Source of the DNA: BP-191 sp035940575 | Lineage (GTDB): Bacteria; Actinomycetota; Actinomycetes; BP-191 | Direction of reading: 5' to 3' | Assembly: GCA_035940575.1 (NCBI GenBank) | Contig: DASZER010000004.1 | Span: forward strand, 15,610-79,609 | Length of the DNA: 64,000 nucleotides | Made by a program: the position numbers and the translations under genes | Shown here: positions 34,596 to 44,863 of the stretch, in pieces | Numbering within the stretch: the first letter of the stretch is position 1 | Layout: every line of letters begins with the position of its first letter | The notes under the pieces: model-generated | The model's input: the letters and a program-made list of their open reading frames with translations, nothing else | Told to the model about the DNA's origin: nothing | Databases searched by the model: none

Positions 34596-35716
34596 TGCAC
34601 GTCTCGCGGCTGGCGCTGACGGACTTCCGGTCCTACCCCGAGGTGCTCCTGGAGCTCGACCCCGGCTGCTCCGCGCTCATCGGCCCGAACGGCCAGGGCA
34701 AGACCAACCTCGTCGAGGCGATCGGCTACGTCGCCACGCTCGGCTCGCACCGCGTCGCGACCGACGCGCCGCTGGTCCGGGCCGGCGCCGAGCGCGCCGT
34801 CGTGCGGTGCGAGGTCCAGCGCGAGGGCCGCGCGACGCTGGTCGAGCTGGAGATCACGCCGGGCAAGGCCAACCGCGCCCGCGTCAACCGCGCGCCCGTG
34901 CCCCGCCCGAGGGAGGTGCTCGGGGCGCTGCGGACCGTGCTGTTCGCGCCCGAGGACCTCGCCCTGGTGAAGGGCGACCCGCACGACCGCAGGGCGTTCC
35001 TCGACGCGCTGCTGATCGCGCGCACGCCGCGCTACCACGGCGTCAAGGCCGACTACGACCGCGTCCTCAAGCAGCGCAACGCCCTGCTCAAGAGCGCGGG
35101 CATCGCGCGCGGCGGCGCCGACTTCCGCACGCTTGACGTGTGGGACGAGCACCTCGCCCGCCACGGCGCCGAGCTGCTCGCCGGCCGGCTCGAGGCCGTG
35201 GAGGCGTTGCGGCCGCTGGTCGACAAGGCGTACGACGTCCTCTCCGGCGGCGGCGGCCCGACCGGCCTGGAGTACCGCTCCTCGCTCGGCCCCGACGCGC
35301 CGATGGTGCCCGACCGCGAGCTGCTCTCCGCCGCGCTGCTCTCCGAGGTGAGCAACGTCCGCAAGCAGGAGCTCGAACGCGGCATCAGCCTCGTGGGCCC
35401 GCACCGCGACGAGCTCGTCCTGTCGATCGGCACGCTGCCGGCCAAGGGCTACGCGAGCCACGGCGAGTCGTGGTCGCTCGCGCTCGCGCTACGGATCGCG
35501 AGCCACGACCTGCTGACCGCCGACGGCGGCGAGCCTGTGCTCGTGCTGGACGACGTGTTCGCCGAGCTCGACTCGTCGCGCCGCGACCGGCTCGCGGGCC
35601 TCGTCGCGCCGCGCGAGCAGGTGCTGATCACCGCGGCCGTCATCGCCGACGTCCCCGAGGAGCTGCAGGGCGCGCGCTACGACGTCGCGGCGGGGCAGGT
35701 GACGCGTGTCCGATGA
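34595..35716 (+). CDS. recF: DNA repair ATPase RecF
   Basis: The 373-residue SMC-like protein helps load RecA at single-stranded gaps. It has Walker A IGPNGQGKTNLVEAI, the signature SxxR-like LVGPHRDELVL and Walker B region PVLVLDDVFAELDSSRRDRL. It lies in the conserved dnaN-gnd-recF-gyrB order and overlaps the DUF721 gene by 11 bases. Confidence 0.96.
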
Positions 35717-36182
35717 GCCGACCGGCGCCGACCTCGCGCGCGCCATGCTCGACCAGGCCAAGGCCCGCGCCGCCCGCGCGCCGCAGCGCGCGCCGAAGCC
35801 GCCGCGCAAGAAGCGCGACAAGGGCGACCCGACGACGTTCGGCGCGGCGATCGAGCAGTTCCTCAAGGTGCGCGGCTGGGAGCACGACGCCCGCGTCGCG
35901 GCGGTCCTCTCCCGCTGGCCGGACATCGCCGGCCCCGACATCGCCGACCACTGCACGCCGACGAGCCTGCGCGACGGCGAGCTCGTCCTCGCCGCCGAGT
36001 CGACCGCGTGGGCGACCCAGCTCCGCCTGCTCGCGGGCAAGATCAAGGACCGGGTCAACGCCGACCTCGGCGCCGCCGTCGTCCGCACCGTCAAGGTCCA
36101 CGGCCCCGCCTCCGCCCGCCCCCGCCAGGCCGGGACGTGGCGGGTGGCCGGGGGCCGCGGCGACCGCGACACGTACGGCTGA
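35706..36182 (+). CDS. DUF721 family protein
   Basis: The 158-residue protein has a basic linker (KPPRKKRDKGD) and the DUF721 core VRGWEHDARVAAVLSRWPDIAGPDIADHCTPTSLRDGELVLAAESTAWATQLRLLAGKIKDRVNADLGAAVVRTVKVHGP. Proteins of this family next to recF (M. tuberculosis Rv0004) bind nucleic acids; a role in DNA replication or repair is inferred. The start is GTG 35706, inside the recF end. Confidence 0.92.
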   Translation: MSDEPTGADLARAMLDQAKARAARAPQRAPKPPRKKRDKGDPTTFGAAIEQFLKVRGWEHDARVAAVLSRWPDIAGPDIADHCTPTSLRDGELVLAAESTAWATQLRLLAGKIKDRVNADLGAAVVRTVKVHGPASARPRQAGTWRVAGGRGDRDTYG

Positions 36183-36185
36183 GGG

Positions 36186-36533
36186 CTACACGCAGGGCGG
36201 CGCCGTGAGGTCGGCGGTCGTGGTCTCGCCCGAGCGCACCGTCGCCGGCGCGGACGCGACGCCGGGGAGCCGCACCTCGTAGTCGCCGGGCTCGAGCTCG
36301 AACCGGTACGTGTGCTCGTCGTCGTCCGCGCGGAACGTCGCCGACGTCACGACGGCGCCGTCGCGGCGGACCTCGACGGCCGGCGTCGGGCGCAGGTTCA
36401 GGTCGGGGCCGGGCCCGTAGCAGCGCGGGATGTCGCCGACCAGCGTCCCCGCCCGCGGTGCCCGCGCCGGAGGCGACGCGTCCGACCCGCACCCGACCGC
36501 CAGCACCAGCAGGACCCCCGCGACTCGTCTCAT
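36186..36533 (-). CDS. Small lipoprotein with Ig-like fold
   Basis: The 115-residue protein has a lipoprotein signal (MRRVAGVLLVLAVGCGSD; lipobox LAVGC). A short Ser/Pro/Ala linker and a beta-sandwich-like domain follow (AVEVRRDGAVVTSATFRADDDEHTYRFELEPGDYEVRLPG), ending in Cys. The pattern of a carboxypeptidase-regulatory-like or prealbumin-like domain with a disulfide (CYGPG, PPCV) is visible. It converges with the DUF721 gene. No partner is evident. Confidence 0.6.
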   Translation of the reverse strand: MRRVAGVLLVLAVGCGSDASPPARAPRAGTLVGDIPRCYGPGPDLNLRPTPAVEVRRDGAVVTSATFRADDDEHTYRFELEPGDYEVRLPGVASAPATVRSGETTTADLTAPPCV

Positions 36534-36552
36534 GTGGCCTTCGACGCGCGGG

Positions 36553-36984
36553 CTACGGCGCGCGTTCCACCAGCGTGTCGACTCCCTCGGGGTAGAGCGC
36601 GACGCCCGGCGGCGGGTCGTCGCAGTCGTGCCAGAGGCCGGGGTCGCGGCCGGACTCGACGTCGGGCGGCAGGTCGAGCGCGTACCACTCCGGCTCGACC
36701 TCGACCTCGTGAACGAAGACGACCTCGTGCTTGCGGTTGCCGTGCCGCGTGGTGAACACCTGCTCGTACGTCCCCCGCGGCCGCACCGCGCGGCCCGCGA
36801 CGCCGAGCTCCTCGCGCAGCTCGCGCACCGCCGCCTCGGCCGACGTCTCGCCGAACTCCACGCCGCCGCCGACGGGCCTGCGGAACCTCGCCCCTGTGAC
36901 GGGATGGGTGCGTTCGAAGACGAGCACCTGGCGCGTTCCGGGCCTGCGGACGAGGGCGAGCGCGACGACGCGGATCTGCGGCAC
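36553..36984 (-). CDS. Nudix hydrolase
   Basis: The 143-residue protein has a Nudix box at residues about 39-62 (GGGVEFGETSAEAAVRELREELG). The rest is a single domain. The substrate is unknown. It is encoded on the minus strand 20 bases from the small lipoprotein gene and is probably co-transcribed with it; the two interrupt the conserved recF-gyrB spacing. Confidence 0.85.
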   Translation of the reverse strand: MPQIRVVALALVRRPGTRQVLVFERTHPVTGARFRRPVGGGVEFGETSAEAAVRELREELGVAGRAVRPRGTYEQVFTTRHGNRKHEVVFVHEVEVEPEWYALDLPPDVESGRDPGLWHDCDDPPPGVALYPEGVDTLVERAP

Positions 36985-37019
36985 CCGGGGACGCTATCGC
37001 GGGGAGGGCCCGCGTATCC

Positions 37020-37028
37020 GTATCCACA
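37020..37028 (+). promoter_or_regulatory. DnaA-box-like site upstream of gyrB
   Basis: GTATCCACA matches the consensus TTATCCACA at 8 of 9 positions; a weaker copy GCGTCCACA occurs at 37052-37060. They lie about 70 and 40 bases upstream of the proposed gyrB -10 box. Confidence 0.45.
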
Positions 37029-37097
37029 GCCCTCGCGTTCTCGCGGCACGCGCGTCCACAGGTGCCGTCAAGGGCCGTCAGAAGCGGGTTTTCCCGG

Positions 37098-37103
37098 TAT
37101 CAT
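37098..37103 (+). promoter_or_regulatory. Probable -10 element of the gyrBA promoter
   Basis: TATCAT preceded by CGG gives a -10 hexamer with 4 of 6 matches to TATAAT. A -35 element is weak (CCGTCA, 37075-37080, spacing 17). Transcription would start near 37110, just before the mini-ORF at 37114. Confidence 0.4.
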
Positions 37104-37113
37104 CGGAGACGTC

Positions 37114-37142
37114 ATGACGCGTGCGGCCCGCTAGGCGGGCCG
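37114..37142 (+). promoter_or_regulatory. Mini-ORF and overlapping hairpin in the gyrB leader
   Basis: ATG 37114 to TAG 37132-37134 encodes MTRAAR. A perfect 8-base-pair stem, CGGCCCGC (37124-37131) with GCGGGCCG (37135-37142), has the TAG stop as its loop. Ribosomes on the mini-ORF would open or block this helix. The arrangement looks like a regulatory leader upstream of gyrB, 73 bases before its start. Confidence 0.4.
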
Positions 37143-37214
37143 TAGCCGCGTTCCACGGCACGAGACCCTCCGAAGCAGTCGGCGGGCGTCGCGTGCCCGC
37201 GCGAAGGACGGTCC

Positions 37215-39134
37215 GTGGCCTCGTACGACGCCGGAAGCATCAAGGTACTCGAGGGTCTCGAGGCCGTCCGCAAGCGCCCTGGCATGTACATCGGCTCGAC
37301 GGGCGAGCGCGGCCTGCACCACCTCGTCTACGAGGTCGTCGACAACGCCGTCGACGAGGCGCTGGCGGGCTACGCCACGTCCGTGCACGTCACGCTGCTC
37401 GCCGACGGCGGGGTCCGCGTCATCGACAACGGCCGCGGCATCCCCGTCGCCAAGCACCCCACCCACAAGAAGCCGGCCGTCGAGGTCGTGCTGACCGTGC
37501 TGCACTCCGGCGGCAAGTTCGACTCCGGGTCGTACGCCGTCTCGGGCGGCCTGCACGGCGTCGGCGTCTCCGTCGTCAACGCCCTGTCGTCGCGCCTCGA
37601 CGTCGAGATCAAGCGCGACGGCTACGTGTGGACGCAGCCCTACGTCGCCTCCGCGCCCGCCGCTCCGTTGAAGCAGGGCGCGCCGACGAAGGAGACCGGG
37701 ACGACGGTCACGTTCTGGGCCGACCCGACGATCTTCGAGACGACCGTCTACAACTTCGAGACGCTCTCGCGCCGCCTGCAGGAGATGGCGTTCCTCAACA
37801 AGGGGCTGCAGATCACCCTGCGGGACGAGCGCGAGGAGGTCCCCAACGAGATCGTCTACCGCTACGCCGGCGGCATCGTCGACTTCGTGAAGCACCTCAA
37901 CGCCACCAAGGAGTCGATCCACAAGTCCGTGATCTCGTTCGAGGCCAAGGGCACCGACCTCGAGGCCGAGATCGCGATGCAGTGGAACGGCACGTACTCC
38001 GAGTCGGTCTACACGTTCGCCAACACCATCAACACCCACGAGGGCGGCACGCACGAGGAGGGCTTCCGCGCGGCGCTGACGTCCGTCGTCAACAAGTACG
38101 CGCGCGACGCGAAGCTGCTGAAGGACAAGGACGACGCGCTCACCGGCGACGACGTGCGCGAGGGCCTCACCGCGATCGTCAGCGTGAAGCTGCGCGAGCC
38201 GCAGTTCGAGGGCCAGACCAAGACGAAGCTCGGCAACACCGAGGCGAAGTCGTTCGTCCAGAAGGCCTGCAACGACTGGATCCGCGACTGGTTCGACCGC
38301 AACCCCGGCGAGGCCAGGGACATCATCAACAAGGCGACGCAGGCCGCCCGCGCGCGCATCGCCGCCCGCCAGGCGCGCGACCTCACCCGGCGCAAGAGCC
38401 TGCTGGAGACGTCGTCGCTGCCGGGCAAGCTCGCCGACTGCCAGTCGACGGACCCGCGCGAGTCCGAGCTCTACGTCGTCGAGGGCGACAGCGCCGGCGG
38501 CTCCGCCAAGGGCGGTCGCAACCCGATGTTCCAGGCGATCCTGCCGATCCGCGGCAAGATCATCAACGTCGAGAAGGCCCGTATCGACCGCGTCCTCAAG
38601 AACACCGAGGTCCAGGCGATGATCACCGCCCTGGGCACCGGCATCCACGAGGACTTCGACATCGCGAAGCTGCGGTACCACAAGATCGTGCTCATGGCCG
38701 ACGCCGACGTCGACGGCCAGCACATCAGGACGTTGCTGCTCACGCTGCTGTTCCGCTTCATGCGCCCGCTCATCGAGGCGGGCCACGTCTACCTCGCGCA
38801 GCCGCCGCTGTACAAGCTCAAGTGGACGCGCGAGGAGCCGGAGTACGCGTACTCCGACCGCGAGCGCGACGGCCTCATGGAGGCCGGGCTCGCCGCCGGG
38901 CGGAAGATCAACAAGGACGACGGCATCCAGCGCTTCAAGGGCCTCGGCGAGATGAACGCCGCCGAGCTGTGGGACACCACGATGGACCCGGCCAAGCGCG
39001 TGCTGCTGCGCGTCACGCTCGACGACGCGGCGACGGCCGACGAGCTGTTCAGCGTTCTCATGGGCGAGGACGTCGAGGCGCGGCGCGGGTTCATCATGCG
39101 CAACGCCAAGGACGTCCGCTTCCTCGACATCTAG
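37215..39134 (+). CDS. gyrB: DNA gyrase subunit B
   Basis: The 639-residue ATPase subunit supplies energy for negative supercoiling. It has the N-terminal GLEAVRKRPGMYIGSTG, ATP-binding YEVVDNAVDEA and GGLHGVGVSVVNALS. The transducer domain, TOPRIM EGDSAGGSAKGGRNPMFQAILPIRGKI with VLMADADVDGQHI, and C-terminal RFKGLGEMNAAELWDTTMDP follow. The length is normal for actinobacteria. GTG 37215 follows AAGGA. gyrA starts 27 bases after its stop. Confidence 0.97.
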   Translation: MASYDAGSIKVLEGLEAVRKRPGMYIGSTGERGLHHLVYEVVDNAVDEALAGYATSVHVTLLADGGVRVIDNGRGIPVAKHPTHKKPAVEVVLTVLHSGGKFDSGSYAVSGGLHGVGVSVVNALSSRLDVEIKRDGYVWTQPYVASAPAAPLKQGAPTKETGTTVTFWADPTIFETTVYNFETLSRRLQEMAFLNKGLQITLRDEREEVPNEIVYRYAGGIVDFVKHLNATKESIHKSVISFEAKGTDLEAEIAMQWNGTYSESVYTFANTINTHEGGTHEEGFRAALTSVVNKYARDAKLLKDKDDALTGDDVREGLTAIVSVKLREPQFEGQTKTKLGNTEAKSFVQKACNDWIRDWFDRNPGEARDIINKATQAARARIAARQARDLTRRKSLLETSSLPGKLADCQSTDPRESELYVVEGDSAGGSAKGGRNPMFQAILPIRGKIINVEKARIDRVLKNTEVQAMITALGTGIHEDFDIAKLRYHKIVLMADADVDGQHIRTLLLTLLFRFMRPLIEAGHVYLAQPPLYKLKWTREEPEYAYSDRERDGLMEAGLAAGRKINKDDGIQRFKGLGEMNAAELWDTTMDPAKRVLLRVTLDDAATADELFSVLMGEDVEARRGFIMRNAKDVRFLDI

Positions 39135-39161
39135 CCGACTCGGCTCACGAAGGGACCGCTA

Positions 39162-41650
<2,489 letters not shown>

Positions 41651-41654
<4 letters not shown>

Positions 41655-42301
41655 CGACTCCGAGCGGGGGCCAGCCCCCGGGCAGTCCGAGCGGCAGCCC
41701 GAGCGGCGGCGGCTCGTCCTCCGGGTGGGGCGGCTACCAGGCCGGTGTCCCGACATCCGGCGCGCCCCACGTAGGCGCCGCCTCCGCGACCGGCGGCGCT
41801 CCGCCGCCCACCCCGCCCGCCGCCGCCCCCGCCGCCCCCACGGGGGCCGGCGCGCCCAGCGTGACCGCGACCGCACCGCGTCCCGGCGGCGCCGCCGCCG
41901 CGCAGCCGCTGCGGCCCGGCTCCAAGCCGCGCCGCGCCCGCCTCGTCGTCCGCCGCGTCGACCCGTGGTCGGTGCTGAAGTTCACGCTGCTGTTCTCGAT
42001 CTGCCTGCTGATCGTGTTCGTCGTCGCGGTGGCCGCGCTGTTCTTCGCGCTCGACGCGCTCGGCGTGTTCGAGTCGGTCAACGACTTCGTCCGCGACCTC
42101 ACGCAGGCCAACTCCGGCGGCCAGACGACCGGGGGCGTCGAGGTGCCGTTCACGGCCGGGCGCGTCATCGGCATCGCGACCGTCATCGGTCTCGTCAACG
42201 TCGTCCTCGTCACCGCGATCAGCACGCTCGGCGCGTTCCTCTACAACCTCTGCTCCGACATCGTGGGCGGCATCGAGGTCACGCTGGCCGAGCGGGAGTA
42301 A
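41651..42301 (+). CDS. DUF3566 membrane protein
   Basis: The 216-residue protein has a disordered Gly/Ser/Pro/Ala N-terminus (about 1-95), a basic stretch RRARLVVRRVDPWSVLKF and two transmembrane helices (about 110-134 and 173-196). DUF3566 proteins are encoded after gyrA in actinobacteria (M. tuberculosis Rv0007). They are thought to link DNA or division proteins to the membrane; the role is not firmly known. GTG 41651 overlaps the gyrA stop. Confidence 0.9.
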
Positions 42302-42332
42302 CGGGCGGTGCGGTAGTCTCGCCCCCGCACGC

Positions 42333-42406
42333 GGGCCTGTAGCTCAGCTGGTTAGAGCGCATCCCTGATAAGGATGAGGCCGGAGGTTCAAGTCCTCCCA
42401 GGCCCA
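42333..42406 (+). tRNA. tRNA-Ile (GAU anticodon)
   Basis: The 74-base cloverleaf has a perfect acceptor stem GGGCCTG/CAGGCCC, D-loop AGCTCAGCTGGTTAGAGC, anticodon GAT (42367-42369) in CTGATAA, T-arm GGAGGTTCAAGTCCTCC and discriminator A42406. No CCA is encoded, so CCA is added by the Cca enzyme. Position after gyrA/DUF3566 matches M. tuberculosis ileT. Confidence 0.97.
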
Positions 42407-42408
42407 CT

Positions 42409-42522
42409 CTGCCCACCTCCCGGGAGCGTGGTGCGACCGCCCCGCACGTCGAGGTGATCGGCACCGCGACGCGCTCGGACGACGAGACGTTCGCCAGCAC
42501 CGTCCTGTGCGGCAAGCCCTGA
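42409..42522 (+). pseudogene. Possible C-terminal gene remnant after tRNA-Ile
   Basis: An open frame right after tRNA-Ile reads ...APHVEVIGTATRSDDETFASTVLCGKP and stops at TGA 42520-42522. Directly behind it sits a strong hairpin, as at a real gene end. There is no start codon with a ribosome-binding site between the tRNA and this frame; only GTG within GAGGTG near 42454 could begin a 22-residue peptide. It may be the tail of a gene cut off by a rearrangement at the tRNA. Chance cannot be excluded. Confidence 0.3.
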
Positions 42523-42523
42523 C

Positions 42524-42563
42524 GCGAACGGCCCGTCGCGAGCGTTCGCGGCGGGCCGTTCGT
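42524..42563. terminator. Bidirectional terminator-like hairpin
   Basis: GAACGGCCCG (42526-42535) pairs perfectly with CGGGCCGTTC (42552-42561), extended by C/G and G-U pairs outside and enclosing a 16-base loop. It lies between the plus-strand remnant and the minus-strand peptide genes and could stop both. Confidence 0.65.
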
Positions 42564-42572
42564 CGTAGGTCG

Positions 42573-42725
42573 CTACAGCTCGGTGATGCACTCCTGCGGC
42601 TTCAGCGTGCGGATCGGGAACACCGCGCACAGGCTGAGCGTCTCCGGCTGGCCGCCGGCGACCGCCGCCAGCTCGTCCGCCGACAGCTCGGCGAGCGTCT
42701 CGCGGCGCAACGTCAGGCGCGTCAC
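42573..42725 (-). CDS. Double-glycine leader peptide, precursor 2
   Basis: This 50-residue peptide (GTG 42725) has the leader TRLTLRRETLAELSADELAAVAGG and a 25-residue core QPETLSLCAV... with two cysteines, Ser and three Thr. The leader matches the pattern L-x-L-x-x-E-T-L-x-x-L-x-x-x-E-L-x-x-V-x-G-G of RiPP/bacteriocin precursors that are cut after Gly-Gly by peptidase-transporters. The start overlaps the stop of precursor 1 by 4 bases (GTGA), so translation is coupled. No modification enzyme or ABC peptidase is encoded nearby. The gene is too short for normal gene finders. Confidence 0.65.
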   Translation of the reverse strand: MTRLTLRRETLAELSADELAAVAGGQPETLSLCAVFPIRTLKPQECITEL

Positions 42726-42883
42726 CGCACCGCCTCCGACGTGACGATCGTGTTCGTGAAGCAGTCCGTCACCGGCAGCGTCGGGTAGTAGCCGGTCAGC
42801 GTGACGCCGCCGACGACCGTGGCCAGGTCGTCGCTCGTCAGCTCGGCGAGGGTGTCCTTGTGCAGGCGGAGCGTTCGGATCAC
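42722..42883 (-). CDS. Double-glycine leader peptide, precursor 1
   Basis: This 53-residue peptide (GTG 42883) has a perfect ribosome-binding site AGGAGG 7 bases upstream. Leader IRTLRLHKDTLAELTSDDLATVVGG is clearly homologous to that of precursor 2 (TLAEL-S/T-x-D-x-LA-x-V-x-GG). The 27-residue core VTLTGYYPTLPVTD... holds one Cys and many Thr, but is unrelated in sequence to the other core. Conserved leader with a variable core is typical of RiPP precursors. It lies between tRNA-Ile and tRNA-Ala. Confidence 0.68.
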   Translation of the reverse strand: MIRTLRLHKDTLAELTSDDLATVVGGVTLTGYYPTLPVTDCFTNTIVTSEAVR

Positions 42884-43008
42884 GGGAACCTCCTGAAGGG
42901 ATGAGGGGTACCTCCCCACCTTCGCCGCCCGCCGGGGGTTTCCTGGCCCCGACGACGGACACGACGCTGCTGTACGGTCGGCTCCACCACCTCGGGAAGG
43001 CAGGCGTC

Positions 43009-43140
43009 ATGGCGAAGAAGAAGAAGCTGTTCCTCCTCGTGGCCGCGATCGGCGGGCTCTTCGCCGCCAAGAAGGCCAAGGAGAAGAAGGACGAGCAGGA
43101 CCTCTGGACCGAGGCCACCGCGCCGTCCGACCTGCGCTAG
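43009..43140 (+). CDS. DLW-39 family small protein
   Basis: The 43-residue protein MAKKKKLFLLVAAIGGLFAA... starts with four lysines, has one short hydrophobic helix (about 7-20), a Lys-rich stretch and ends EQDLWTEATAPSDLR with the DLW motif. This is a small conserved actinobacterial family found near gyrA and the tRNA-Ile/Ala genes. Function is unknown; it probably sits at the inner membrane. Confidence 0.85.
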   Translation: MAKKKKLFLLVAAIGGLFAAKKAKEKKDEQDLWTEATAPSDLR

Positions 43141-43168
43141 CCGTACGAGGCGCCCCGCGCGCCTTCGG

Positions 43169-43241
43169 GGGGACGTAGCTCAACTGGCAGAGCACCGCCT
43201 TTGCAAGGCGGGGGTTGCGCGTTCAAGTCGCGTCGTCTCCA
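43169..43241 (+). tRNA. tRNA-Ala (UGC anticodon)
   Basis: The 73-base cloverleaf has acceptor GGGGACG/CGTCTCC (one G-U pair), D-arm AGCTCAACTGGCAGAGC, anticodon TGC (43202-43204) in the loop TTTGCAA, T-arm CGCGTTCAAGTCGCG and discriminator A43241. CCA is not encoded. It matches M. tuberculosis alaT by position. Confidence 0.96.
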
Positions 43242-43248
43242 CGCTTTC

Positions 43249-43300
43249 GCGGCGCCCAGGGCGACGCTGGCGGCGTTGTCGGCGTCGCCAATAGCGCCGC
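43249..43300 (+). terminator. Two-part hairpin downstream of tRNA-Ala
   Basis: GCGGCGC (43249-43255) pairs with GCGCCGC (43294-43300) and GGCGACGC (43260-43267) pairs with GCGTCGCC (43282-43289), separated by symmetric 4-base internal loops. Its place 8 bases after the tRNA suggests a terminator or 3' processing structure. The loop GGCGGCGTTGTCG resembles part of the palindromic element at 51512. Confidence 0.55.
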
Positions 43301-43329
43301 TCTGCCCACTCACCCCTCAGACTCTCGCC

Positions 43330-43716
43330 GTGGACTACTCCTGGCGCGCCTCCGTCGCCGACTCGGAGCTCGACGCGCTGCATGTCGAGACGTTCGGGTC
43401 GACCGCGGCCGTCCCCTGGAACGACCTGCTGCAACGGCTCGCGCTCGGGTGGGCGACGGCGCGCGAGGGGGGCGCGCTCGCGGGGTTCGCGGCGGTGTAC
43501 TGGGACGGGCGCACCCACGCGTGGCTGCAGGACGTGATGGTCGCGAGCGCGTACCGCCGCCACGGCGTCGGATCCCGGATGGTCGCGACGGCGCGGGACG
43601 CCGCGCGCGACGCGGGGTGCGCGTGGCTGCACGTGGACTTCGGCGCCGACCTGGCGCCGTTCTACCTGGGCGCGTGCGGGTTCGCGCCTACGGCAGCGGG
43701 GCTGCTGCGACTCTAG
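43330..43716 (+). CDS. GNAT family acetyltransferase
   Basis: The 128-residue protein has the acetyl-CoA binding loop DVMVASAYRRHGVGSRMVATARDAARDAG and a late strand WLHVDFGADLAPFYLGACGF, the full GNAT core. The acceptor is unknown. GTG 43330 avoids overlap with tRNA-Ala and starts at DYSWRASVADSELDALHVETFG. Its 3' end overlaps the convergent gene by 29 bases. Confidence 0.82.
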   Translation: MDYSWRASVADSELDALHVETFGSTAAVPWNDLLQRLALGWATAREGGALAGFAAVYWDGRTHAWLQDVMVASAYRRHGVGSRMVATARDAARDAGCAWLHVDFGADLAPFYLGACGFAPTAAGLLRL

Positions 43717-44248
43717 CCATCTCGGCGTACGTCTCGACCTCGACGTAGGTCCCCTGCCGCTCGAAGTCGGCGAGCTCCTCGCCGGTGAGCCCGAGCTGCT
43801 GCCCGGTGCCCGGCGCCGCGCGGCGCACGGAGCCGGTGAACGTCAGCCTCGCCCCCGGCCCGAACGCGAACGGGTGCTCGGTGGCGACGAGCAGGAGAAG
43901 CACGCGGTTGGCGGGCGAGTCGCCGACCCAGGCGACGCTGGGGCTGACGCGCTTCAGGACGGTGACCGACGTCGCGGCCACGGCCTGGTCGGCGTACGTC
44001 CGCAGCTCGTCGTCGGGCGCGGTGAGCACCGCCTCGATCGCGACGGCCGGCGTCGGCGAGGGCTCGGTCGGGTCGACGCCGGGGGTGAACGTCGTCTCGT
44101 AGCCGCCGACGTCGAGCGGGTCGCGCGGCTTCGCCGAGGGGCCGGAGTCGCGGCCCGCGACGAGCCACACGGCGAGCGCGACCAGGGCGGCGACGACGAC
44201 GGCGGCGGCGGCCACGAGGGGCCACCGCCGCCGGACGAACAGCGCCAT
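43688..44248 (-). CDS. Membrane-anchored exported protein
   Basis: The 186-residue protein has a short basic head (ALFVRRRWPL), one transmembrane helix (about 10-31) and an outer domain starting with a Pro/Thr-rich linker. The rest is alpha/beta with no recognised motif (LKRVSPSVAWVGDSPANRVLLLLVATEHPFAFGPGARLTFTGSVRRA). It is a signal-anchor protein. It starts one base into the stop of the CwsA-like gene (TGATG) and is probably co-expressed with it. Confidence 0.65.
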   Translation of the reverse strand: MALFVRRRWPLVAAAAVVVAALVALAVWLVAGRDSGPSAKPRDPLDVGGYETTFTPGVDPTEPSPTPAVAIEAVLTAPDDELRTYADQAVAATSVTVLKRVSPSVAWVGDSPANRVLLLLVATEHPFAFGPGARLTFTGSVRRAAPGTGQQLGLTGEELADFERQGTYVEVETYAEMARVAAAPLP

Positions 44249-44736
44249 CAGAAGTTCGTCGGGGCCCCGGCCGAGAGGTTGATCTCGTTCGTCGGCGTGC
44301 CCGAGGGGGCCGCGCCGTCGGCGCTCGCGACGGGCGTCGTGACGCCGCCGTCGGTGCCGGACGGGACCGGCAGCGTCGAGGTGCCGGTGGTGTACGACTC
44401 GACGGGGGTCGAGAGCCGCTTCATCAGCCACGCGATCGCGAAGCCGAGGCCGGTGCCGATCGTCACCATGCCGAGGCCGAACCGCCAGCGGCGCGACGGC
44501 GCCGTCGTGGCGAACGTCTCGCCCTTGGCCGCCTTCACGATCGCCGACCCGCGGCGGCGCGCCTCGAGCGCGACGTCGCTGTCGAGCAGGTCGCTGCCCT
44601 TCGCCTTCGCGACCGTCAGGCCGGTCACGACGGCGGGGACGACGGTGGTGGTCACGGCGCCCTGCGCCTTCTGCAGCGCGGGCGTGACGGTGTCACGAGC
44701 GGCGTTTCTGGCAGCGGTCGCGCGGAGGGTCGGCAT
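44248..44736 (-). CDS. CwsA-like single-span membrane protein
   Basis: The 162-residue protein has a long Ala-rich cytosolic helix (PTLRATAARNAARDTVTPALQKAQGAV...), one transmembrane segment (FGLGMVTIGTGLGFAIAWLMKRL, about 95-117) and a Ser/Thr/Gly/Pro-rich outer tail. Topology and place (directly upstream and divergent from ppiA, after tRNA-Ala) match M. tuberculosis CwsA (Rv0008c), a division/cell-shape protein that binds CrgA and Wag31. Sequence similarity is not strong to the eye. ATG 44736 follows AGGAG. Confidence 0.6.
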   Translation of the reverse strand: MPTLRATAARNAARDTVTPALQKAQGAVTTTVVPAVVTGLTVAKAKGSDLLDSDVALEARRRGSAIVKAAKGETFATTAPSRRWRFGLGMVTIGTGLGFAIAWLMKRLSTPVESYTTGTSTLPVPSGTDGGVTTPVASADGAAPSGTPTNEINLSAGAPTNF

Positions 44737-44863
44737 GGTGCGGCTCCTGGCATGCGAAAGGTCCGAGATGTCGTTGGCGGCATGCCCGCCCCGCCCCGTC
44801 AGGAAACCGCGCAGCGACCCGTGCGAGGATGCCCCGGACCGAGCGGACAAGAGGGAGAACGCA

